Source of the DNA: an uncultured Clostridium sp.
GTDB lineage: Bacteria; Bacillota; Clostridia; Christensenellales; Borkfalkiaceae
Reading direction: 5' to 3'
Length of the DNA stretch: 21,086 nt
Assembly (NCBI GenBank): GCA_900555925.1
Contig: USMU01000029.1
Span: forward strand, 1 to 21,086
In this document: piece after piece, positions 7,819 through 15,156 of the stretch
How the letters are laid out: each line of letters starts with the position of its first letter
How positions within the stretch are numbered: the first letter of the stretch is position 1
Notes under the pieces: model-generated
What the model saw: only the letters and a program-made list of their open reading frames with translations
Database searches by the model: none
What the model was told of the DNA's origin: nothing
Translations under genes and position numbers: made by a program

Positions 7819-7902
7819 TTATTAAAACAATTATCCCAAATTACATATTTTCCGATAGACAATATTGAAGGTAAATCTTCTGCGGAAGCGGAGTCAATCA
7901 GG

Positions 7903-8508
7903 TTGAATTTTATTCCTACTCAGGACAATCATTTAGAGGATGCCGAAAAGGAAGCCAACAAGACCGCTCTTCTTATAAAAAGATTATCCAACTGCACCGC
8001 AGGTAGAGAAAATTCCAGAGAATATGAGGAAATTTGTGAAGATATAATACGTTATCTTTTTGAGACCAACTATTTCAACCGGCTGACAAGTCAACACAAG
8101 ACTAATGATGAACATTTTCGAATGGATCTAATCGGAGCATTGAAGATAACTCAGAACAATGATGAGAGCATGCATCCGCTATGGCAAATGTTAGTACAAC
8201 ATTATAACTCACATTTTATAATTTTTGAATTCAAGAACTATACCGATAAAATTGATCAAAACCTTATTTACATTACAGAGAAATATCTGTTCGATGCAGC
8301 TTTAAGAAATGTTGCGTTTATTATATCGCGAAAAGGCTTTTCAGATGCCGCAAAATTTGCAGCAGAAGGTTGTTTGAAAGAACACAGAAAATTAATTCTT
8401 GATATTACTCAAGATGATCTAATAAAAATGCTTAAATCTCCAAGTGACAACCCGGCAGACCGTCTCTTGACTAAGTTGGAAGAGTTTCTAATGGGGATAA
8501 GTAAATGA
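7903..8508 (+). CDS. PD-(D/E)XK nuclease-like hypothetical protein, possibly N-truncated
   Basis: The 201-residue reading has an alpha-rich first third (NSREYEEICEDIIRYLF), then D75 in FRMDLIGAL, a strand with E109-x-K111 in IIFEFKNYTDK, then RNVAFIISRKGF. D...E-x-K with a preceding helix glutamate (E43) and a following I-x-R strand fits the restriction-endonuclease-like fold, as in Mrr-type and effector nucleases. Substrate unknown. No ATG is available before residue 74; the TTG at 7903 has GGAG 10 bases upstream, yet the frame is open back to 7819 (reading ITYFPIDNIEGKSSAEAES). It may therefore be the C-terminal effector domain of a larger, broken protein. Composition is visibly more AT-rich than the flanking genes, a sign of transfer. 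A strong terminator follows 27 bases after the stop. It could belong to a defence system; that is inference. Confidence 0.6.
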   Translation: MNFIPTQDNHLEDAEKEANKTALLIKRLSNCTAGRENSREYEEICEDIIRYLFETNYFNRLTSQHKTNDEHFRMDLIGALKITQNNDESMHPLWQMLVQHYNSHFIIFEFKNYTDKIDQNLIYITEKYLFDAALRNVAFIISRKGFSDAAKFAAEGCLKEHRKLILDITQDDLIKMLKSPSDNPADRLLTKLEEFLMGISK

Positions 8509-8534
8509 GCAAATACCAATAAATACAATTTTTA

Positions 8535-8564
8535 GCGGCGAGGAATCCCCTCGCCGCATTTTTG
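8535..8564 (+). terminator. Strong rho-independent terminator after the nuclease-like gene
   Basis: Perfect 9-base-pair GC-rich stem GCGGCGAGG/CCTCGCCGC with a 5-base AATCC loop, followed by ATTTTTG. On the minus strand the stem is followed by TAAAAATTG, so it lacks a T-run and would be at best a weak stop for the converging carbohydrate operon. Confidence 0.85.
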
Positions 8565-8649
8565 TCCGCTGAAATTTTAACAGCCATAATTTTCCGTCTT
8601 TTATACAGGCATCGGCAAGATAAATTCTTCTATGGAAAATGCGCCTGTT

Positions 8650-10587
8650 TTACGTGGCAGGCTTCTCCGCCGTAAAAGAAATTTCCGTAAATGAGATACT
8701 CCCTGCAGCAAGCGGCGATACGCCTGCGTCGAAGTAATATTCCAAAACGAAATCTTCCGTCATTTCTTCGGGAAGCTCGATATAGACGGTATGCGTTCCC
8801 GCTTCGTATTCGGTATGCCCAAGCAAAGCAGTAACGCCGCCTGAAAGATATATCCCTACCTTTGTCTTTTGTTCTGACGTGAACGTAAGTTTGAGATATT
8901 TTCCGTTGTTTTCCGCCTTATATCCGCTAATGTTCTGCCATGCCTTTGCCCAGATATCCCGCTCGGCGGTCCAGCTGACGACGACAGCGCCGCTCTCTGC
9001 GGTCACCGTGTACTGCCGATCCAGCCCCAATGAAGCGGATACGTCATATATTTCCCCGATCTCTACGTCTCCCGGACGCTTATCGACGAAAGAGACCTCC
9101 GATAACGTCATACTGCCCGCCTCCGTTATCGTCGGGAGCTTGGCGTCGAGATAATATTCGATAATAAAACTTGTCCCCGGATCCTTGGGAAGAGCGATAT
9201 AGACGGTATGCTCGCCCACCTCGTAGTCTGCCCTGCTCATCTGAGTTTCCCCCGCGCCGCTCGTATCCGCCACATAACAGATATAAACCTCCGTCTCCTG
9301 CGCCAGCGTAAAAGTCAGTTTGAGGTATTGTCCTTCTTCCGCCGCATAGCCGCTGACCTCCTGCCATACCTTGCCCCAGACGGCACGCCCTGCCGCCCAG
9401 TTGATAACGGAAATCTCGCCCTGTTGCTCTATCTTAAAATCTGCCGTCCCCCAGCCGAATTTCTCATTCGGGTCGTAAGGGGTTCCGATAAAAAGCTCTC
9501 TGACGGGCGGTTTTGCAGGCTCGTCTATAATATCGCCGGGGTTTTCTTCTGCTGTCTGCGGAAGGTAAGGATCCGCGGTACCGAGCACTAATTTTCCGTC
9601 CTTTGCCACAGCGGGGTACTTTTCTTCCGCGACAAATCCCTGATTTACGCCGAGGGAAATTTTCGCCATAGGGGTATCGCCAAAGCAATTCGTGCGCACG
9701 AGCTCAAAGAGTTCTCCTTCCATATCTTCCGCATAAGCGATGAATTGGGCGCCGTTGCGCACGATGGTGATATACAATCCCCCGTTATTTACGAACGCCT
9801 GTTCAATAGCCTCGCCTTCGGGCAGGAGATTAAAATGGACAAAGGCGTCGCTATCGCTGAACCCTCCGAAAGCGCCCTCTTCGTCGTACCCGAGCTTGAA
9901 ATGATACCATTGGCTTTCGGCAAGGGTTCCTTCCGTATCGATATTGAGGTTGAGCCGGAATTCGAGGTGCTCTTTTTTCATCTCTTCTACGAGGTCTGAA
10001 AAAGACTCATCGCCTATTTCCCAGCCGAGGAAAATACGAAGGGCAAAATGTGTTTCCTTCACAGAAAGGGTATAATTTCCCCCCGACACCGTTGCCTTTA
10101 CGGCGGAAGTGGACTCGGGAACAGATACTCGGGCAGAGGACAAAAGAAACGTCTTTTGCTCATAAATTTCATCAACCGAAAGTTCCGTCTTGCAGGTCTC
10201 GTCGGAAAATAACTTTCCGCAGACGGAACAGCGGTAATGCGCGATTGCGTCGCAGGCGAACATCTCCTCTGCAGTAACCGCTGTAACGCTTTCCGGCTTA
10301 TGCGCGGCGGGGATCACGACCTCGTTCGCCGAAATCTCCGTCTTACCCTCCCCGTCGGAAAAATATTTTCCGCACTCATCGCATCTCCAATACTCGATAT
10401 TTCCGTCCTTTTCGCAACGCGCAGCCGTTGCAGAAACATGCGTCAAAACGTGCGCATGTTCTTCCGAGTTCGTCCCGCTCTGTCCGCTTGAACTGCTTGT
10501 TTCCGCCGGACCGCAGGCAACTATGCCTGCGGCGAGAAACACCGACGCGAACAAAAGCGAAAAAGTTCTTTTGAATGTTTTTCTCAT
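8650..10587 (-). CDS. Surface lipoprotein with CxxC repeats and two shared beta-sandwich-like modules
   Basis: The start at 10587 is set by GGAGGG 7 bases upstream and by the signal peptide; a longer reading frame is not supported. The 645-residue product has a lipoprotein signal (lipobox IVAC, C25) and a Ser/Gly linker. Two copies of a cysteine-containing surface repeat follow at about 46-97 and 98-143: C58, C69, C72 and C112, C120, C123, with CGKYFSD and CGKLFSD. A beta-rich region at about 145-345 may be a lectin-like jelly roll. Two homologous modules end the protein (367-504 and 511-642), sharing W-G/A-K-x-W-Q, YLKLTFT, G-x-HTVYI and AGS-x-x-x-x-E-x-SF. No catalytic domain is recognisable. 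Last gene of the carbohydrate series. Likely role: cell-surface glycan capture or display. Function not established. Confidence 0.85.
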   Translation of the reverse strand: MRKTFKRTFSLLFASVFLAAGIVACGPAETSSSSGQSGTNSEEHAHVLTHVSATAARCEKDGNIEYWRCDECGKYFSDGEGKTEISANEVVIPAAHKPESVTAVTAEEMFACDAIAHYRCSVCGKLFSDETCKTELSVDEIYEQKTFLLSSARVSVPESTSAVKATVSGGNYTLSVKETHFALRIFLGWEIGDESFSDLVEEMKKEHLEFRLNLNIDTEGTLAESQWYHFKLGYDEEGAFGGFSDSDAFVHFNLLPEGEAIEQAFVNNGGLYITIVRNGAQFIAYAEDMEGELFELVRTNCFGDTPMAKISLGVNQGFVAEEKYPAVAKDGKLVLGTADPYLPQTAEENPGDIIDEPAKPPVRELFIGTPYDPNEKFGWGTADFKIEQQGEISVINWAAGRAVWGKVWQEVSGYAAEEGQYLKLTFTLAQETEVYICYVADTSGAGETQMSRADYEVGEHTVYIALPKDPGTSFIIEYYLDAKLPTITEAGSMTLSEVSFVDKRPGDVEIGEIYDVSASLGLDRQYTVTAESGAVVVSWTAERDIWAKAWQNISGYKAENNGKYLKLTFTSEQKTKVGIYLSGGVTALLGHTEYEAGTHTVYIELPEEMTEDFVLEYYFDAGVSPLAAGSISFTEISFTAEKPAT

Positions 10588-10626
10588 TGTTTTTCCCTCC
10601 AAAAATGCCGCCGCATTAAATTTCCG

Positions 10627-10696
10627 GGAACGGCAGCTAATGAGCGTCCCGTTCCGCCGATATTCGCCGTGCGGAGCTGCTCTGTCCCCGCACGGC
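10627..10696 (-). other. Two intercistronic stem-loops between the surface lipoprotein genes
   Basis: In the 134-base gap two inverted repeats are seen: GGAACGG (10627-10633) with CCGTTCC (10649-10655), and the perfect 9-base-pair GCCGTGCGG (10666-10674) with CCGCACGGC (10688-10696). Neither has a T-run, so they are more likely RNA-processing or stability elements than terminators. Confidence 0.6.
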
Positions 10697-10721
10697 AGCA
10701 GAAGTATCATTTCCTCCCGCC

Positions 10722-13166
10722 TTATCCGACAGGTTTTTCGGCAACAAACTCCATGTCGGTAATCGTCGCAGAACCCGCCGCGATAACGCTGAGCCCACCG
10801 TCAAAGAAAATTGTGAGATAAAAATTTTCAAGCGTCAGATCCGCTTCGGGAACGGCGATATAGAGAGTATGTTCCCCCGCTTCGAGTTGAGTGTGCGGAT
10901 ACCAGGAAACGTCCGTATCCCCCAGCTTTACGGCGCGGCAGACGCAGAATTTCGCGGCGCGTTCGAGCGTAAGATCAATGCGCAGATATTTGAACTCGGG
11001 GTCAAAGCCGGTCACCTGACAGGCGATCTTCGACCACATGTCCCGACCGTCCGACCAAGAAATCCTCGTCCCCGCGTCCGTTTCCTCGACGATATACTGC
11101 CCCGGACTTCCGACGGATTGATTTACGTCAAAGAGTTCCCCGATTTCCCCCGGCGTCGCAGGAATAAAGAAACGGCAGTCAGAGAAACGCACGCTTCCCG
11201 CTTTACCTGCGGGCGCTCCGCCGTAATTGAGGAAGAAAAATATTTGCTGTTCGCTGCTTGCGTCAATGTTGTTCGCATTTACCGTAAACGTCCTCTTTTC
11301 TCCCTGCTTGATTACCGTATGATCCATCCAGCAAATGCTCCAACCTCCCCAGTATACGCCTACGCTGGCATCCGCCTCGCCGATATTTTCCACCGTGAAG
11401 GTGAATTTGGAGTAGTTTTTCGTCAATCCCGAAACAGGCAGAACGACATAGGCATCGCTCTTTCCGTCCGCCCATACGGCGTCGAAGGTTCCGTCTTCAT
11501 TCTTGGTAACGTCGATGTCCGTGATGCCTGTGATGTTCCCCAACTGCGGTTCCTTAGGCGCCGTCTCGCCTTTGTCAAATTCGATGGAAGTGATCTCCAC
11601 CGTTCTCGTACCTGCAAAATCCTCTACGTAAGCGCTGTCGAAATAGAAATTTAGCATTGCAAGGCGGGTAAACCCGGTCATGGAAACCGTCATCGTATAT
11701 TCCCCCGTTTCCTCGTTATAAGGCAGGGAAGCCACGGGATTGTAAGCGAGCTCCACAAGCGTCATGGACGAATTGACCGCAACGCCGTATTTTTCCGCCC
11801 CCTTGCTGCCGGGCGCGGTACCGCTCGTTTTGAAAGTGACTATCATGCGGCTGAACTCCGGGGTCCAATAGCGCACGGGAACGTCGAGATGATCCCAGCC
11901 GACGTCGATATCGTAAGTCGCTTTGATTTTTCCGCCGAGCTCCGCGCCCTCAAAATGGAACTTACTGGTCGCATCCCAATCCGCCGTAGCGTAAGGTGTG
12001 TAAATGAGTTCCAGCGACGTCAGCTCGAAGGAAGCCGCGCCCGAATTTTCGGAGTCGATATAGAAACGAATTTCGTTCAAAACGGAAGTTCCGCGGATAT
12101 CTACGAGAATACTGCCCGAAGCCTCAGAGAGCTCTCCGTCCAGCTTCACAGTCTCGCCCGTCGCTTCATTTTTACCGGAGAACGTATTCTTTCCGTCGGA
12201 AACGGTGAGAGTCGAAACGTTAGATGACTTATATTGAATACGAATACGCCCGTAAGCGCCCGTAAAGCGGCGAATTCCGACTGAAATATACGCGTCCTCC
12301 GAAAGTCCGCCCGCCGTATAATCGGCGCGGAACACGCCCGTATAAGCCTCGTCGGTCTCCTCGGTCTTTAACGTATAACCGATGCCGGAAGCCGTAATTT
12401 CGTCGATAGCGGGCGAGTTATCCACTTCCGTGACGGGGTCGCCTTCTTTATGGAAAGAAATATTTGAAATCGTGAGAGCCCCTTCCCCGTCTGTGGGATT
12501 TTGCGAAGGATTACTGTCGAGATATATGAACAACCGACAGACGGTCTGCGTATTCAATTTCGTTTTCGTCGTCTGATAGTTTTCAGTAATTGTATAATAA
12601 TTTGAGAGGTTTGCAGCAAAACTCATTTCACCGTCCATTAGAGATTCGACGAGGATGCCGACGGCGGGAGACGTATCGTAGCCTTCCGTATAATGCACCG
12701 CGACTGCCACCTTCTCCGCGCCGATGACGTCGGTAAAATCAAAGCGGATATAATCGTATCCCGCGCCGGGCTCGTAGTTATACACGTCGAACCAGATATA
12801 GCTGTATTCGGGAAGCTCTTTTCCGTCGGCGGGATAGGAAATATCGACGCCGGCAAACCCCCCCGAGCCGAGCTCCGTCACCTCGTAGCCGTCGCTCCAA
12901 CCGATGTCGCCAATATAGGGAGACTTTCCCGCCTGCACTGCGGGCAATTCGGGTTTCGCGGGTTTTACAGGAGGATCGGGAACGGGAATGACCTCCTCCT
13001 GGTCGGGAACGGGGATAGATATTTCTTCTTCGATAACCGAAGAATTTCCGCCGCCGTCAGAGCTGTCGGAAGTACCGACGGAAGTCCCGGCGGAATTACA
13101 GCCTGCGCCCGCGAGCATAGACGTCGCGAGGAGCAAGGCAGAGAGGACTGTAAGTAACTTTTTCAT
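10722..13166 (-). CDS. Large surface lipoprotein with five tandem beta-sandwich-like modules
   Basis: An 814-residue protein with RBS AGGAGG 6 bases before the ATG. Signal peptide with lipobox LAGAGC, lipidated Cys C23, then a Ser/Gly linker and a Pro-rich spacer (IPVPDQEEVIPVPDPPVKP, about 50-70). The remainder reads as about five consecutive beta-rich units of 125-155 residues (84-238, 254-388, 398-531, 543-668, 673-810). Units commonly end with a strand like FYFD/FFDG followed by a Gly-Ser turn and I-x-x-I/M-x-F, typical of jelly-roll carbohydrate-binding modules. The last unit is clearly homologous to both C-terminal modules of the next gene; the others are more diverged. No active-site motif is seen. 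Anchored outside the membrane beside a GH114-type enzyme and a sugar transporter, it is likely a multivalent glycan-binding protein; that is inference. Confidence 0.85.
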   Translation of the reverse strand: MKKLLTVLSALLLATSMLAGAGCNSAGTSVGTSDSSDGGGNSSVIEEEISIPVPDQEEVIPVPDPPVKPAKPELPAVQAGKSPYIGDIGWSDGYEVTELGSGGFAGVDISYPADGKELPEYSYIWFDVYNYEPGAGYDYIRFDFTDVIGAEKVAVAVHYTEGYDTSPAVGILVESLMDGEMSFAANLSNYYTITENYQTTKTKLNTQTVCRLFIYLDSNPSQNPTDGEGALTISNISFHKEGDPVTEVDNSPAIDEITASGIGYTLKTEETDEAYTGVFRADYTAGGLSEDAYISVGIRRFTGAYGRIRIQYKSSNVSTLTVSDGKNTFSGKNEATGETVKLDGELSEASGSILVDIRGTSVLNEIRFYIDSENSGAASFELTSLELIYTPYATADWDATSKFHFEGAELGGKIKATYDIDVGWDHLDVPVRYWTPEFSRMIVTFKTSGTAPGSKGAEKYGVAVNSSMTLVELAYNPVASLPYNEETGEYTMTVSMTGFTRLAMLNFYFDSAYVEDFAGTRTVEITSIEFDKGETAPKEPQLGNITGITDIDVTKNEDGTFDAVWADGKSDAYVVLPVSGLTKNYSKFTFTVENIGEADASVGVYWGGWSICWMDHTVIKQGEKRTFTVNANNIDASSEQQIFFFLNYGGAPAGKAGSVRFSDCRFFIPATPGEIGELFDVNQSVGSPGQYIVEETDAGTRISWSDGRDMWSKIACQVTGFDPEFKYLRIDLTLERAAKFCVCRAVKLGDTDVSWYPHTQLEAGEHTLYIAVPEADLTLENFYLTIFFDGGLSVIAAGSATITDMEFVAEKPVG

Positions 13167-13251
13167 TGTTTTCCTCCTGATTGGTTAGGTTAATTTATAT
13201 GTTTTTTATGTAGCCGTGCTGTTTACAGGACTTACGGTATTTTACAGTTTC

Positions 13252-13278
13252 ATGCCGTTTTTATAGAAACCACGGCAT
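13252..13278 (-). other. Stem-loop between permease and lipoprotein genes
   Basis: Inverted repeat ATGCCGT (13252-13258) / ACGGCAT (13272-13278) just after the YtcP-type permease stop, inside a 132-base gap. No T-run follows on the minus strand. It may mark a processing point that sets different expression of the transporter and the surface lipoproteins. Confidence 0.45.
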
Positions 13279-13298
13279 ATAAAATTTGCGTTATCCGT

Positions 13299-14225
13299 TT
13301 ATTCTTTTACGGAACCTATCAGGATTCCCTGAACGAAATATTTCTGCATAAAGGGATAAACGCAGAGGATAGGAACCATAGCGATAAAAATCTGAGCGGA
13401 GCGGAGAGTCATATCGCTGCTTTGTGCGAGTTGTTCTATCTGTTCGGGGTCGAGATGCTGAATGTCGTTTTGCAGTTTTTTGAACTTTTCCATCGCGTCA
13501 TAAATATATGTCTGCAAGGGCCAATGTTCCGGGTCCATATAGAGATAGCCGTCGAACCAATTGTTCCAATGCCCTACCATACATAAGAGCGTAATAGTGG
13601 CAAGAATAGGCAGGGAAACGGGCAGGACGATGCGCCATAAAATCCGGTAATCCCCCGCGCCCTCTATATTTGCCGCCTCCAACATCTCGTTGGGCACGTT
13701 TCGAAAGAAGTTGACGAAAAGAATAAGATTCCACGGAGACAGCGCTCCGGGCAGAACCAGAACGAATAAATTATCAATCAGCCCCAGCCTGGAAATCATG
13801 ATATAGGTGGGAACGGTGCCGCCGCTGAAAAACATACAGGCGAGAATGAGCGCCACATAAAATCTTCTGCCTTTAAGCGTTTTTCGGGCGAAGGCGAGCG
13901 GATATGCCGCCAGCACGGTAACGAACAGGTTGATTCCCGTGCCCAAAAATACGCGCACCACCGAAATGCCGAACGCCACAAAAAATTCCTTCTGTTCGAG
14001 AAGATAGGCGTAGTTGTTCAAAGTGAAATCCACAGGCCAAAAAGAGACGACTCCGGCAGAAACGGCGGATTTGGAGCTCAAAGAGACAGCCAGGATATAG
14101 ACAAACGGCAGAATACAGAGAAGACTCCAAAGGCATAACAATGCGATGGTGATAACGAGAAATACTTTGCGCGAGGCCGAGGAACGGATTTTATTAGGAT
14201 TTCTTTTTATTGTGCGCGCAATCAT
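13299..14225 (-). CDS. Carbohydrate ABC transporter permease, YtcP/MalG type
   Basis: A 308-residue inner permease with about six membrane helices (near 19-41, 88-112, 122-145, 150-175, 203-225, 270-290). The EAA loop that docks the ATPase is EAANIEGAGDYRILWRIVLP. The C-terminal FVQGILIGSVKE is typical of YtcP-type (CUT1) proteins. It pairs with the LplB-type permease upstream: its ATG begins one base after that gene's TGA, so translation is probably coupled. Together with the LipO-like binding protein it should import oligosaccharides. The exact sugar cannot be read; neighbours suggest an amino-sugar oligomer. Confidence 0.95.
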   Translation of the reverse strand: MIARTIKRNPNKIRSSASRKVFLVITIALLCLWSLLCILPFVYILAVSLSSKSAVSAGVVSFWPVDFTLNNYAYLLEQKEFFVAFGISVVRVFLGTGINLFVTVLAAYPLAFARKTLKGRRFYVALILACMFFSGGTVPTYIMISRLGLIDNLFVLVLPGALSPWNLILFVNFFRNVPNEMLEAANIEGAGDYRILWRIVLPVSLPILATITLLCMVGHWNNWFDGYLYMDPEHWPLQTYIYDAMEKFKKLQNDIQHLDPEQIEQLAQSSDMTLRSAQIFIAMVPILCVYPFMQKYFVQGILIGSVKE

Positions 14226-14226
14226 G

Positions 14227-15156
14227 TCAAAGCACCTCGTAATCCAGCTTTTTAGCGGCGAAAAGATAGCTTGCGCCGAAAAGGATACAGCAAATCACCG
14301 ACTTAAACAGTCCGACCGCCGTCCCCAGCGAATATTGGAAGGTGCTCCTGTTGATGAGCCCGATACGATAGGACATTGTATCTATGATATCACCCGATTC
14401 ATAGACGAGCGGATTATAGAGGGCGAGCACCTGTTCAAACCCCGCGTTCATGATATTGCCGATATTCAGCACGACCATGAGAATAATAATCGGTCTGATA
14501 CAAGGCAAAGTCACGTGGAAGCATTGCTGTACCCGATTGGCCCCGTCGATTTCCGCCGCCTCGTACAGACCGGGAGAAACGGCCGTAATCGCCGCAAGGA
14601 AATAGATTGCCTGATAGCCCAAACTTTTCCAAAGTTCCGAAACGAACAGGACGAAGGGAAACCAAGTATTACTTCCGAGGAAAGAAACTGCTTTCCCGCC
14701 CAAAGCCTCGATTGCTCGATTGATGGGACCGGTCAGGCTCAAAAGGTCTATCATAATGGAGGATAGAATGACCCAGGAGAGGAAATACGGAATAAAGACA
14801 ATAACCTGTATCCCCTTTTTGAGGCGAATGAAGGGGATTTCGTTCAGCAGGAGAGAAAGCAGGATTCCCAATCCGATGAGAAGCACGAGCTTTACGACGC
14901 TGATAAAAACGGTATTGAATAAAACCCGTTTGAAATCGGGACGAGAGAAAATCTGCTGAAAAAAAGCAAATCCGACATAATCGGCACTGAATAACGCCTC
15001 GAAATACCCCATGCCCGCCTTCGGCTGATATTTGCTGAACGCCATCCAAATCCCGAGCATCGGCAGCACGTTAAAGACGAGCAGAAGAAGCGTCCCCGGC
15101 AGCAACATGCTGTGCAAAATCAGCTGTTTTTTTGTTCGGGATTTTATCTGAATCAC
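14227..15156 (-). CDS. Carbohydrate ABC transporter permease, LplB type
   Basis: A 309-residue permease of the LplB/YteP subfamily (CUT1, MalF-like partner). It starts with a charged MIQIKSRTKKQL and a first helix near 13-33. The EAA loop is EAAEIDGANRVQQCFHVTLP. The C-terminus KKLDYEVL is usual for the group. The GTG start at 15156 is preferred: GAGGAGG lies 7 bases before it, and GTGA overlaps the stop of the binding-protein gene by 3 coding bases, a coupled arrangement. No ATPase gene is present in this locus. Transporters of this subfamily often share a single MsmK/MsmX-type ATPase encoded elsewhere. Confidence 0.95.
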   Translation of the reverse strand: MIQIKSRTKKQLILHSMLLPGTLLLLVFNVLPMLGIWMAFSKYQPKAGMGYFEALFSADYVGFAFFQQIFSRPDFKRVLFNTVFISVVKLVLLIGLGILLSLLLNEIPFIRLKKGIQVIVFIPYFLSWVILSSIMIDLLSLTGPINRAIEALGGKAVSFLGSNTWFPFVLFVSELWKSLGYQAIYFLAAITAVSPGLYEAAEIDGANRVQQCFHVTLPCIRPIIILMVVLNIGNIMNAGFEQVLALYNPLVYESGDIIDTMSYRIGLINRSTFQYSLGTAVGLFKSVICCILFGASYLFAAKKLDYEVL

